A stretch of DNA of 64,000 nucleotides from Epiperipatus broadwayi (Eukaryota > Onychophora > Udeonychophora > Euonychophora > Peripatidae): contig JAQFVV010000027.1 of NCBI GenBank assembly GCA_028023455.1, positions 4,337,845 to 4,401,844 of the forward strand. Reading direction: 5' to 3'. The notes beneath the pieces were generated by a model, which saw nothing but the letters and a program-made list of their open reading frames with translations, did no database searches and had not been told where the DNA came from. Of the stretch, positions 34,735 through 46,668 are shown in pieces (position 1 is the stretch's first letter; each line of letters opens with the position of its first letter). The translations under genes and the position numbers were made by a program.

Positions 34735-37310
34735 TCTTATGTGGTGTGATGCACTGTAACTTCTCCTTATATGGAGTCAGGAATCTCTTGGCAACTATGC
34801 CAAGAGAAACCTGTTAGCCACTTTAATTTCCCCTTCCATTCCCACCCTAAACTTTCCCATAATCTGCTCCATCCCATATCCACAACATGTTTGTCAACTC
34901 TATGGCCTTTATATATATAACCCCCCTTAACTTTTCCCAAACCCAGCACAAAAACCAATAACCCACTTTCTGTATAATCACTGTGTTCATATTTATTCTT
35001 CCATAACTTCATTATTAGTACCCTTTCAGCTTTTGAGAATTTACATTGAATTAATAGATGCCTAATATTTTCTATGCCTTCCTTACCCAACTTGCAGACT
35101 AAATCGCCCATATTTTTCCATTTATGTGTATATTCCCTTGTTGCTAAAGATCCCATTTGAGCCTTAAACAATAAACTATTTCCCTTGCTATTATAAAAAA
35201 TTGACTCGCACCCAATGTTTCATTTACTTCTATATATATTTATAAACTCTTTTTACTCTCCATACTAGTTCCCCATTTTTCCAACTCCATATTTTTTCTT
35301 AATGCATCTATTCTTCTATCCCATTCCTTACCACTATAACACTCAACAATCCTCCTAACACAATCATCCCACCCTTTTGTACAAGTATACTGATATAAAT
35401 TCTTTATCCAAATCTTCTGCACAGTGCATTATCCTTCTCACCCATCTTGTTACCTGCCCTTTACTTGTAACCCAATTAAATACTATTTCGACTGTTCTTT
35501 TACTATCCATAAACTGCAATATACCAAACATTTTCATTTTGCTTTTTGCATCTCTCATATAAAAACTTGGCTATCCCATTTCTCCTTGAATTGCCTCCTT
35601 TGCTGTCCACACATCTGCATCTAATGCATGTCTTCCTATTTTCCTTTGTACTTTTTCTAAAAAATCTAATACTCCTTTACTAACACACAATGCATCATTG
35701 CGATATGGTAACCATGCTACTGCAACTCTCTTCCATACAATTCTAGCTACATCATATTTCTTATATGAAAACACTGTTAATTTCTTTATTAATTTCTTTC
35801 TTTTCTTTGCTTCATTTATAAGTTTTTTTTCTCCCATTCATCCAAGCAATTTTTCTGATTACTTAAAATGATTCCCAAATAATCTGATTACTTAAAATGA
35901 TTCCCAAATAACTATATCTATTGACCACACTTAACTTGATATCCCCCAATAAAATTCTTCATCTTCTGTTTCCCCAGTATTAACCATCATTATATTTGAT
36001 TTTTCTTCCCTAATTTTTATCCCCAACTCTTTACGCACCCTTGTGCATGTCCTTAGCATAACTTTCATATTTTCTTTCTGCACACAAAAAGACATCATTC
36101 ACAAAAAGAAGATCCAACAAAGTATATACTCCCTTGCCCTATTAATGGTATCTCTATCCCTCTTCTTAGTCTTTCTATTGCTCTCTCCATTTCACTCAAA
36201 TACAACAAAAACAAAATAAGTGACATAAGGCATCATTGTCTTAGTCCCACCCCATTTTTAACTTTAACTGATTCTATATTATGTAATTGCTATGTATTGT
36301 AATTATTTTCATAGAATTTCTTAATAATATCCACTAAAGCTTAATCCATTTCCAAATTTACTAAACTTACCCATAATCTATTTTTATCTACTCTAACGTA
36401 TACCTTCTCTATATAAAACTCATATATAACTGTTTACCTGAATTCCTACTCATATCCATAAGTTGTGTAACTACAAATAAACTATCTTCTATATGCTTAT
36501 CTGATCTAAAATCTCCTTGCATTTCCCCCACTACATTATTTTCTTCTATCCATTTACAACTCTTCCAACCACCATATATGCGAAAACTTTATATAAAACT
36601 GATGTTACTGCTATTGGTCTATAATTGTTTAACTTTTTATGATCCTTATCATTTCCTTTAAATAATATTCTTACTCTTGTATTACTCCAACTATCTGGAA
36701 AGACTCTCTTCTGTGCCATCTTATTCAAACATGATAATAGCTTCACTTTTGCCCTATGCCCTAAATTCATTACCATCTCTGCTGCCTGTCTTTCTAAACC
36801 TCTTGCTTTTCCACTTTTTAATTTCTTTCTGCCTCATTCAGTTCATTTTCTATAAACTTATATTCCCATTATTATATGCTATCATATTTTCTATCACTCT
36901 GTCCTTCACATCTAACATCTTTTCTATAAACTATTACATACCTATTTAATATTCTCTCCAATTCTCTTTAGACCTAGACTCTATTCCCTCATCATCTAGT
37001 AATACTATCTCTTTTTCCCCCTACATTTCTCCTTTTAATGTAATTCCAAAATTTTTTACTGCCATCTCTTCCACTTTTAGTAATATCCTCCAACAATTTA
37101 CTATTAAATTTCATTCTCTCTATATAATTATCTATTTTAGCCAACTTCTTCTTTTTTAAGTACTTTTCCCATTTAGCATTAATATCTTTCTCACTTTTTT
37201 ATTCTTAATAGCACGCTTATATTCTCTCCGTGCTTTTTCCCTCTTTTCCACTTTTACTAACTCTCATCAGATTTAATTGCTTTCCATAGTGACACTTTAT
37301 ATAAACTTTC
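34735..37310 (-). pseudogene. LINE family A, 5'-truncated RT polyprotein
   Basis: Longest retrotransposon remnant in the window. In order on the minus strand: a KKARREYKRAIKNKK-like linker, WREYL, NNYRPIAVTSVLYKVFAYMV (RT finger), FRSDKHIEDSLFVVTQLMD, LLFVNDVFLCAERK (motif C, FADD decayed to FVND) and YSYLGIILSN. The RT-distal region has KKYDVARIVWKR and DVWTAKEAIQGEMGW. The C-terminal domain has a Cys-His knuckle, LVCKLGKEGIENIRHLLIQC. The terminal 60 bp (CATAGTTGCC..GATTCCTGACTCC) is shared with the copies at 40.2 and 51.9 kb. The endonuclease domain is absent. Clade could be L2/CR1/Jockey-like; unresolved. Several frameshifts, one caused by the 29-bp duplication at 35854-35911. Confidence 0.8.
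35854..35911. repeat. 29-bp tandem duplication inside the LINE
   Basis: The piece starting TCTGATTACTTAAAATGATT occurs twice back to back (35854-35882 and 35883-35911) with no change. As 29 is not a multiple of three it shifts the reading frame. Confidence 0.95.
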
Positions 37311-40235
37311 AACTTTTTATTCTAATATTAAACCATTATTTTATAACAAAATTCAGTAAACTGAACTTGATAAGAATAAATGTTTGCAAATGAAAAAATC
37401 TAAAAATTCATATTTTAACTTTGCAAATATTGAAAAAATGATTTGTAATGACAATTAAATGACACATTCATCATGAAATGATTGACAGAGCCGAGTGCAT
37501 TTAGAAAATGAATGAAATCTTTTTTATTTCAAATTTGTATTGAAGATGCAAATGAAAGATACTCATCATTGATAAATATATCAAATTCTGCTTTAAAATA
37601 TTGTTTTCTAATTTTTAAAATATTTCAAATAATCATAATACAATATTTAAAATGATGTATTACCCATCATTTTTATAGAGTGGTATGATCAGAATACTGT
37701 GGGTTTCTTTGCTAACATTATGCTGGAAGTTATCATCTAATTTTAAAAATAAAATATACATAGAAAATAAAAGTATAGTAATATATACTTTTGATTTTTA
37801 ATAATTATTACATAATTATTGTCTGAAAATACTATATAAATCTTCAAAAAACCCAACATTTTAGTTTTTCCAAAATTTATCTTGAAGTAACCTTACAAAT
37901 GGTTTCAAGATGGATTACAAAAGACTACAGTCATCAAAGAGGTATGGCAGGATTAAAATATGTTGGCCATACTTCACTTATACTGACCTCTCTAGATTTT
38001 TTCTTCAACTAATAAAGTAAGGTACCAAATTACATGATTAACTGATTTAGCAAAAAAAGAGTGGAATATCTCAATATATAGTTATACAAGTGAATTTGAA
38101 TTTAACATAATTACAGTGATTTTTCTGGATTTCTTTGCCCAATGGTCATCAAGATGATTAACAAGAGTTAATTATGCTTTTTCTGAATAATGCTGATATC
38201 TGGAAATTTTAGTTTGAATTAATATCATATAATATATCTTTATTTCAAGTTTTGCCATTCTAAGCTGATTACAAAAATGATTTTCACAGCCAAAAATTGC
38301 CACACCGATATTTGATTACCAAAGTCAGAAAGTTAAAATGAATATTTTGAGTTTTTACTTTGTAGAAATTAGTCACAGCTAAATTGATTCAGGCCATAAT
38401 ATCTTCATGAGTTAATGAAAATGTCTTTGTCCATATTTGTCATCTTAATATAATCTCAAACATCAGTTGAAAAAAATATCATTTATTATATTTTCTCTGC
38501 TAAAAATGATGGGTGATGATACAATGTAAAAGTTATTTATAATTAATAAAGATGATACTGGGAGATTTTTATCAGCTCCTAAAATCATAATTTATCTTTC
38601 TTAATTGAAGTTTATTCCTAGAACAACTAAGTTAAAATATATTAGTATTAAAATATATTCATAAGATTACCAATAACATGAGAAAATCAGTGTTGTTTGC
38701 AAGTTTGTTTAATCTTTTTCTAAAATTGAATACAACACTGCAGTTTACACTGCATGATGCTCTTACCAATTTCTCCATAGCATTTGTTAATGGCAAAACA
38801 AATTGCAAAAAAAAAGTTATTTTTTAAGATTTATTACAAATTCAGATTTTATTTACAATTCTATTCCATAAATTTCACTATCTTTTGTGATGAATTAAAG
38901 AATAAACAAAAAACAAGCCCCAAATCATTAGTGTGAATGTCCGTCATTATTTTTATTAGATCATAAATGAAGTTACATTTTAATTTCTTCACTTGTTTAT
39001 TACTTTTTTGCAAAATTATTAATATTTATTTCTTTTTAATTATGTAATTTTCGTATTGCAGTTTTTCTTTTACTGCAACAGTTTTTACGTAGAAATAGTT
39101 GAAATAAATATTAACATAATGTGAAACCAAACCTTCTATTTGCCAAACACTTTTTTATAATTTTTAATTACAGAAGAATGTTCTTTCCTCTATTATTTTC
39201 ACTTTATTCCTTTTTTATTTATTTGCAAAGTTAGAAATTTTATTTTTTAAATCGCATTTATTTTATAACTTATGCTTTTGCTAAACTAGAAATAAATACT
39301 AAGTTATGATATGAAATAATTTTCATTTCATTTGAAAATAAAACAAAAAGCAAAATAGTAGCTTCTTCCTAGTGACGACAAAATGACTATTAAAGAAGTA
39401 AAAATAATTCCTACGAAATTTGATTTAAGAATTATTATAGTAACATTTTGACTTAATTATTCTGTGGATAAGTTTATATTCTTGATGAAATATATCTGAT
39501 GACATAAAAATAACAGAAGTAATGACAAAAATATAATAAATAGACATTGGGAATTTGTTCTGCTCATTTCCTTTAAGGCCTGAAAGAGGAATTAAAGGGT
39601 CTCCTTTCAGTATCAGTAAACTTCTTTCCGCAACCATGGTGCATAATAATATTATAATTTATGAAAAGTATCCATGCATAATTTAAAAGCAGCACAATTA
39701 CAAAAAAAAATCATCAACTAATAGAAGCCATGATTTCCAAGAGCAGATGTATAGCAAAAAGTAAATCAATTTTAAATAGCCCTTTGCCAACAACCATGTT
39801 TTAATTTTTATCTTAAAAAAGATGTTACCCATAGTGCTGCCAACTATTAGTTCTTGAGGATTTTAGCAATTTTTTTCACTTACTTTACTTTCTAACTAAA
39901 TTTACTAGATTGTATTATTGTTATTATCATTATGTTCTTTTTAATTCCTAGTGATTTTATGTATGAATGCTCTTTGCTCTCTTCTATTCATAACAATGTA
40001 ACCTTTTACAGAAGCATTCCAAATATAAAATAGCACATAAACATTAGAATCACTTAATACAAATGATTAAAATACAAAGAGTCATTAAAGAGATATTGTA
40101 CATAAGTATAAAGCTTGTCTTTTATTGTCAGAGATAAGAATTTGTATTAATTTAAATAATAAAAAAAGCTCCAAAGTTTGTAAAAAATAATAAATCATAA
40201 TGTTATAAATGTTTGCAAGATGACAATGCTCTATA
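37311..40235. other. AT-rich non-coding stretch
   Basis: No supported gene or repeat. The 70-codon frame at 39425-39637 (minus) has one hydrophobic segment but no recognisable family. Confidence 0.5.
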
Positions 40236-40237
40236 TA

Positions 40238-40866
40238 AGTATTCAGGTTTGTTGAGTGTTATAGTGGCAAAGAATGGGATAGAAGAATAGATGTATTAAT
40301 AGAAAATAGGGAGCTGGGGAAATGGAGAACTAGTATAGAAAGTAAAAAATGTTCAAATATATATAGAAGTAAACAGAATAGTGGGTGTGAGTTAATTTAT
40401 AATAGCAAGGAAAGTAGTTTACTGTTTAAGTCTTGAACAGGATCTTTAGCAACAAGGGAATATACACATAAATCGAGAAATGTGGGTTTAGTCTGCAAGT
40501 TATATAAGGAAGACATGAAAAATATTAAACATCTGCTAATTGAATGTAAATGCTTACAAGTAGAAAAGTTTACAAATAATGAAGTTGTGGAAGAATAAAT
40601 ATAAACAAAGTAATTATATAGAAAGTGAATTCTTGGTTTTTATGCTGGGTTTGGAAAAAGGAGATCTAGATATAAAGACTATAGAGTGTATAAAGATGTG
40701 GAAATGGGATGGAGCATTATAGAGAAAAATATGGGAAGAACTTAGAATGGGGAATGGAAAAGGTGGCTAACAGGTTTCTCTGGGCATAGTGACTGAGAGA
40801 TTCCTGACTTTCATAAAGGAATAACCATATCACATAACATCATGATTTACCAAAAAAAAAAAAAAA
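40238..40866 (+). pseudogene. LINE family A, 3' fragment
   Basis: Plus-strand copy of the C-terminal knuckle region (VCKLYKEDMKNIKHLLIEC) and the 3' end (GGGCATAGTGACTGAGAGAT), followed by an A-run (40851-40866). Only about 600 bp remains. Confidence 0.8.
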
Positions 40867-40894
40867 GATCATTTAGTACATTAATAATTTTTAT

Positions 40895-41155
40895 TAATCA
40901 TTCATTAAACTAGAGATTATCCAATAATGAATAATATTTTTGTAGTATAATTTTCACTACATCACTCTCACACAAGGAAGGGACTGGTTTCTAGCTGCTT
41001 TTAACACCTTGTAGAGAAATGTGGTCATAAGCATTTATGACCAAAGACATGGGTAAAAAGATGTATGATTCCTCAAGGTGCACATTTCATGCTAAACCAG
41101 CATTCATCAGGTGACCCAAACCACAATCTCTTACTCCTATCTTTATCATTATACA
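40895..41155 (-). mobile_element. HH-B element, copy with near-intact hammerhead
   Basis: Non-ribozyme part includes the ATTAAACTAGAGATTATC block (40907-40925). The hammerhead follows at 41066-41128. The two HH-B parts are separated by unrelated sequence, so this copy is rearranged. Confidence 0.6.
41066..41128 (-). ncRNA. Hammerhead ribozyme, HH-B copy with intact core
   Basis: Minus strand: CUGAUGA (complement of 41104-41110), a 6-bp stem II AUGCUG/UAGCAU with loop GUU (41089-41103), and GAAA (41085-41088). Then the short stem III region AUGUGCAC and C at the cleavage side, with 16.1 U apparently changed to C. CACC/UUGAGG region follows for stem I. All invariant bases C3-U4-G5-A6, G8-A9 and G12-A13-A14 are present; only the stem III/cleavage triplet looks damaged. 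Confidence 0.75.
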
Positions 41156-41159
41156 CTTG

Positions 41160-42060
41160 GCATGTTTTAAATGAGGTTAGTAATTGTTTTATCAATAAAT
41201 AAAAAAATAGAAAAAAAAAATTAATACTTACTTAAATACAGTTGGTTAAATTGAGACTAACAATATTAGAAAGGGAAAATGTATTCTTATAATACATAAT
41301 AAATAATGTGTATGTCGGTGGTAGTGTTTATGGGAGTAATAATCAAAATTTTAATACTCGTATTGTTTTATTTTATTTGTCTAATTTGGAGAATGTATAT
41401 ATTTTTAATATACGTGTATATTAAACCCTGACGATCCTTTACATAAAAAGGACATCAAAACATTGAGAATTTAATAAGTAATAACTAAAACAGTCACTAG
41501 ATTTTAATGTTTGTAATAATAGAAGCAGAAAAGTTATACACACAGAAATAATACTATATTACATTTATATGACAGAAACAGAAGCAAACAATAATTAGCA
41601 GTATTTATGAGTTAAGTGTAAGTTTATTAAATGATGTATGTGTATGCATGTCTTTGGGAGAAAGTTTTAAAAGAATTATTAATGTTATTCTTGTATGACA
41701 CAATTGTATACTAAAATAAATAGCTATATTTTCAAAACAAAAAATAATGTAATTAAAAGGTTTAAATAAGATAATTATATATGAGAATTTTAATCGATAA
41801 ATTAACATAGCTGAAGTACTATATATATATATATTATGTTACCGTTGCTAATGCAAGTGTAAATTTTAGATAAACTTGTTTTTTTTTTTTAATCTTATGT
41901 ATACATAAATCTCTTCTAAATTAAAAAAAAATGGAAAAGAAAGTAAAAATGATTATCTAAAAATATTTTATTTGGAAATGTGTATTATTTCTCGGTTTCT
42001 TTTTACGGATGTATTAATTATGTTACATGGTGTATTTTTAAAGATTTTTGGGTAGTCCTA
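41160..42060. other. AT-rich non-coding stretch
   Basis: Nothing recognisable. Confidence 0.6.
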
Positions 42061-42065
42061 TTGCT

Positions 42066-42221
42066 CATATTTGCAATGGCAGAATGTGTACCTTTATCTG
42101 AGAGTGGGGTGATGGAAAAATGGCATAGTTGTGACTTTTTAATATGGCATTCGGCCATCACAAACACACACACACCCCACCCCACTGGAGAAAGATACGG
42201 CATCCTGCCATTGCAAATATG
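42066..42221. repeat. Foldback element of about 156 bp
   Basis: CATATTTGCAATGGCAG (42066-42082) is perfectly inverted at 42205-42221. The inverted similarity continues imperfectly for about 45 bp on each side (GAGAGTGGGGTG / CACCCCACTGG). Non-coding. Confidence 0.8.
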
Positions 42222-42502
42222 GGCAGCGGTTTAATACTTAAGTATGGATTTTTTGTTCTTACTTTGTTATATAAAAAATCTCATAACCTATCAAAAATAA
42301 AATATAAAATAATAACAAATATTTTTCATCTGCCAATCATTCTTTAATCTACTTAACTGTGAACATTTAATTACTCTAGGAAGAAAAAGGATTTGATATT
42401 ATTAATTTTGCTTTCTTAGAACTAAAATTTTATTACTAATAAAAATATACAGGAGATACAATCACAATATTACTAAAAAGATCGTTTAAAGAACAATTTT
42501 TT

Positions 42503-42603
42503 GCATTGGTGGTCGAGAGGTCAGCGCGACTGCCTTGCACTTGCAGGCAGTTGCCCGGGTTGCGGGTTCGCGTCCCAGCCGATGCTATGACATTTTTAAA
42601 AAA
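42503..42603 (+). mobile_element. tRNA-derived SINE, family S1, best-preserved copy
   Basis: Contains GCATTGGTGGTCGAGAGGTC, the A-box region AGCGCGACTGCC, a strong B-box-like GCGGGTTCGCGTCCC, and the family tail GATGCTATGACA with an A-run. Flanks AAAGAACAATTTTTT (42488-42502) and AAAGAACATTTTTT (from 42604) fit a target-site duplication of about 14 bp. The least AT-rich stretch for kilobases, hence young. The A/B-box spacing suits RNA polymerase III transcription. Confidence 0.85.
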
Positions 42604-42619
42604 AAAGAACATTTTTTTC

Positions 42620-44755
42620 TGGAATTCTTTATGCAGATAATGTTAAAATTTCTTAACAATAGCAGAAGTAATGAAAACAAATTATTTATTAATTTAATTT
42701 CTGTTAAAATAGCATAAGCTCTATTAAATAATGAACCTTGATTCAACTTAATTCAAGAACAGAAATTAAGATTTCAATCTGAACTAATCTATGAATGAGA
42801 TCTCAAGGAATAGAACAAAAGAAAATTATCTCACATATAAAATCCCTATTGACTGTTCTTTAATTGGTAAATGTATGTTTGTCCATTGTCACATGTCAAA
42901 TTCCAACCATTAGATTTATGCTATGGAATTCCACATTAATAAAAATGCTTGAAAAAAATCAGTACATGTGCTTTGAACTACAATGGTATAGTATTTAAAT
43001 TGTGAAGAAATTGTGACTACAGTACATAAATTCATGTTTAAAATGTAATATTTAGTGAGGTAAAAAACAATAGATGCTATCGGATTATATTTACATCCGG
43101 TTAAGAAAACCACTTGAAAAAAATCAGTAAATATACTTTTAACTACAGCACTGAACTAAATAAGCACAGTATTTAAATCACAAAGAAAATATAATTACTC
43201 TACACATATTCATGTTTGAAATATACTTAATGAAGATGAAAAATAGATGCTACCTACCATATTTACATCCAATAAATAATAATAATATTATTATTATAAA
43301 AATGATAGCCTTTCAGGGTGTCTTTTTTTTTACTCATAGGGTGCTCTAGTAAATAATCTTATTTATAGTTGTACTTAATGCCGTCAAATTCATATACAGG
43401 TAATGACTGTCTTTCAGGCTAAGTACACTTCTCACATTTATTTATATAATATTAAAATCTTTTGTTTAATTTTCATTAAATATTAAAAAAAATTGTTTTA
43501 AGCCACCAATTTAAAAAAAAAAAAAAAGACCTTTTTTTTATTATTTATTTGTGTTTATTATTATTTTCTTTGCTTCAAATTTGATATATTATTTTTAAAA
43601 TTATTTTTTCGTTATAAATTTATGTTTTTAATAAAAAAAAATCTAAAATATAAATATATAATGAGAAATAAGTTTCTCTTTATTAAAAAGTAAAATAGAA
43701 ACAAATCAACGATTCATTGCAGTGATGAAACAATAACTGATCAAAAAGTTAACGGCAATTTGTTTGTTTATCATAATATTTTTGAATTGCAGAATTCACA
43801 TTATATTCATAAAATAGTATTATTATGATTATTGGTTTTATTTGCATATTTTAAATTATAAAAAATATTGGTGTGTAAGAAAAATATAGCTACAGTTTGT
43901 TATCTGATTGTTAATTGGCAGTAAATAAAAAAAATTAAATTACTAAAAGATTTATTGTTTTCAATTTCCATAGTTATGTGTGTGCATAACATGTTATTCC
44001 TAGAATTTATGATTTTCTGAACTTGCAAACAGTGCATGCATGCAGAAAGATTTAATATAATGAAGACATCTATGACAATTATATCTTATCATGGATGGAT
44101 GTAGCCTCTATGTTCATCTTGACATTATGTTTGATGAATAGTTCAAAAGATAATATATTATTACAGTATACTCACACACACAAGCACTTACATTTAAACT
44201 ACTTTTATTTTTTTTATCTTTTGTTGTTTAATACTTTCAAGCATAATATTTTATACATGATAAACATTAATAGCTAGACTTCCGTTTACTGCTTTTTACA
44301 AGCTGTTGATCAAAATTTTTTAATCTCAAAATTTAAATGAATTGGTTATTTTATTTGAAAATATTTTTTTTATGAAACTATAATTAAAATAAAAGATGTA
44401 TTTTAATTACAATAAAGACTTTCAAGCTAATGTTCTAGGTGGAAATTTGAAACATTTTTAATATATACTTCAAAGATAAAATATATTTGTAAAAATGTAT
44501 TAAAAATTGAGGAGTGCATTTTCTGAAACTGAATATTTTACAGAATATTCAACAAGGTCATTAAAATGATTTTAATTATCCACTATGAATAATTTATTAA
44601 TTTAATAATTAATACCATGTTTTAATCTGGCTGGTATATTGAGTTTACCCATCAGTGTTGATAAAGGTAATTATAAACATTAAAAGCTTAAGGAGTAGAT
44701 AGATCCACTATGTTCTTGAGCATTTGCCAAAAATTCTTATTTGTTCATAGCCTGA
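42620..44755. other. AT-rich non-coding stretch
   Basis: No supported gene. Two related segments around 42930-43090 and 43110-43260 repeat words such as TTGAAAAAAATCAGTA and ATTTACATCC, a weak tandem duplication of about 180 bp. Confidence 0.5.
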
Positions 44756-44760
44756 GGTGA

Positions 44761-44890
44761 AGATCACTAACTATATCATATATATATATATATATATATC
44801 AGGATCTACATAATACTATACTGGAAGATCACTAACTATATCATATATATATATATATATATATCAGGATCTACATAATACTATACTGGA
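44761..44890. repeat. Perfect 65-bp tandem duplication
   Basis: Unit beginning AGATCACTAACTATATC, containing an AT run and ending TACTATACTGGA, occurs twice with no difference (44761-44825, 44826-44890). Confidence 0.95.
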
Positions 44891-45204
44891 ACTAAATATA
44901 ACAAATATCATGACATCTAATGTATAAATTTTCTAGAAATGTTATCTGAATTGCAGATGAACATTGGAAATCAAATTTTCATCCATTGCTATGATTTTAA
45001 ATAGAGAGCAGTTCAGAAGCTAAATTCTCAGTGTTTGAGTTTCAATGGTAGATAAAAATTGATTTTAATTTGTATCCACTTGATTTGAACTTTACAACTT
45101 AAGTAGTACTGCTAGAAAATTTAAATAGGAGGTATCATGATATTTGTATGTCAAGATTCGTGTTTGCCCAATTATTAGTTGAGTAGTTAGGCATTATAAC
45201 AATA

Positions 45205-45332
45205 TATGTGGTCATCCCTCAGTATCTTAAAATATATATATATATATGCAAAAAAATGTTAGACATTATATGTGGTCATCCCTCAGTATCTTAAAATATA
45301 TATATATATATGCAAAAAAATGTTAGACATTA
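45205..45332. repeat. 64-bp tandem duplication
   Basis: Unit beginning TATGTGGTCATCCCTCAGTA, with an AT run and ending GTTAGACATTA, occurs twice in a row. It ends a few bases before the Penelope-like element. Confidence 0.95.
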
Positions 45333-45534
45333 AATTGGGTTCTATTTTTTATTGAACTATTTCCATCATCTAATATGAGTATTGAAAAACTTTAACTTAA
45401 TTTAAAAATTCCAAATACATTCAACTGTTAGTAATAACACAACAAACAGGTTAGTATGTGCACAATGTTTTGAGAAGTATTAGTCTCCCCTCTTCTTCAG
45501 GTGTTGCTGTCCTGATCAGTGACAGTACTAGCAT

Positions 45535-45615
45535 GGGATTCAAACCTGTACCTTAGATTCTTGAGTATTGAATTTTAAGATAATGCTCTAACCAACAGAC
45601 ACCCTGCCAAAAGCA
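45535..45615 (-). other. tRNA-like segment in the PLE 3' region (minus copy)
   Basis: Complement gives GTTGGTTAGAGC (A-box-like) and GGTTTGAATCCC (B-box-like, 45535-45546) right after the PLE coding end. The same segment follows the plus copy at 48188-48272, so it belongs to the element. Confidence 0.6.
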
Positions 45616-46447
45616 ACTGTCTGTAGTAAATTTCATATACTTATCTATGAGGTTCCTCCTGATTTCTCCACTTTTTCCTAAGAGCAAAGTTGATTATGAT
45701 TTCCATACATTATGTATAGTCACACTAGGTTGGATTATGAGATTTTTTGCTATTGTCATGTGATCAGCTTATTTAAATTGTCTTCTTTGTATCTTTTTTC
45801 TCTATCCAATATTTTTATATTTTTCCAATTGAACAAATGTTCATTGACACATACATGGTCTGCTACTTTAGGCACATATGATTTCTCACTTCTAATCATC
45901 AGTTTGTGTTCTTGCAAGTGCTTCTCAATGGGATGACTGGTCTCACCAATATATGTTCTTCCACATTTACATGGTATTTCATAGATGCAGTTTTTTCTTT
46001 TCAGCATTTCAAATTTAGACTTTGTAGATGTTAGAATTCCTCATAGGGTGATATGGCTCTGGAAAGCTGTTCTGATGTTATAGTGATTGCAGACATTCTT
46101 TAATTTGTCAGCTAATTTTGGAATGTATGGGTACACTATGGTACCAATAATTGTCTTTTCTCTTGATGGCTCTTTTTGTTGTCTATTTAACATTTTTCTT
46201 AATAATAGCTTATGAATAACCAGTTTTCATAAGAGTTTGTTCTATATATAGATCTTTTTTCCTAAATTGCTCATTTTGAACAAACTTCTTTTGCAGTTTC
46301 ATAGCAATAGTATAACTTCATGTTTTGTGTTCCTGGTGTGATTGAAGGTATAGGCTAGGTAGTTTCCTGTAGGTGTAGGTTTTTGGTAAACTGTAGTTTT
46401 GATCTTGTCATGAGAGAGTCTTGTCACAAGAACATCTAAGAATGCCA

Positions 46448-46668
46448 GAGTAATCAATGGATGGATGCCAGAAGGCTTGTGCATAAAATCCCTATCTAGT
46501 GCCTACTCATCCAATATCCCCAGACTAGTTTCTGGATTTTATGCACAAGCCTTCCACTGATTACTCTGGTTGGCACAGGGTGGCACTACTGTATGGAGAG
46601 TTTTGTCTTGTTTAATAACAATTATGTGCTAGTATAAGAGATGGTAATCATGTGATGCTTAGTGGTTT
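46448..46668. mobile_element. HH-A insertion inside the PLE, with 7-bp TSD
   Basis: AATGCCA at 46441-46447 and 46669-46675 flanks the insert. Joining the flanks restores a continuous PLE reading (EQKLAFLDVLVTRL). The insert has two parts: a minus-strand HH-A 3' half from the hammerhead's GAAAC (46500-46535) to the tail end, then a plus-strand HH-A tail. The parts meet at about 46535, inside ribozyme stem II. Confidence 0.85.
46500..46535 (-). ncRNA. Half hammerhead, HH-A copy 2
   Basis: Minus strand keeps CCA-GAAAC, ACUAGU (46524-46529), C17, UGGGG, AUA and UUGGAU. The 5' half (stem I 5' strand and CUGAUGA) is absent because the copy stops in stem II. Not able to self-cleave alone. Confidence 0.75.

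Noticed and set aside
39425-39637. 70-codon open frame on the minus strand with one hydrophobic segment
   Set aside because: Could be a first exon with a membrane anchor, but there is no splice or family support.
42503-42603. A functional tRNA gene
   Set aside because: A and B boxes are good but the acceptor and anticodon stems do not close, and the same sequence recurs as a SINE with A-run and TSD.
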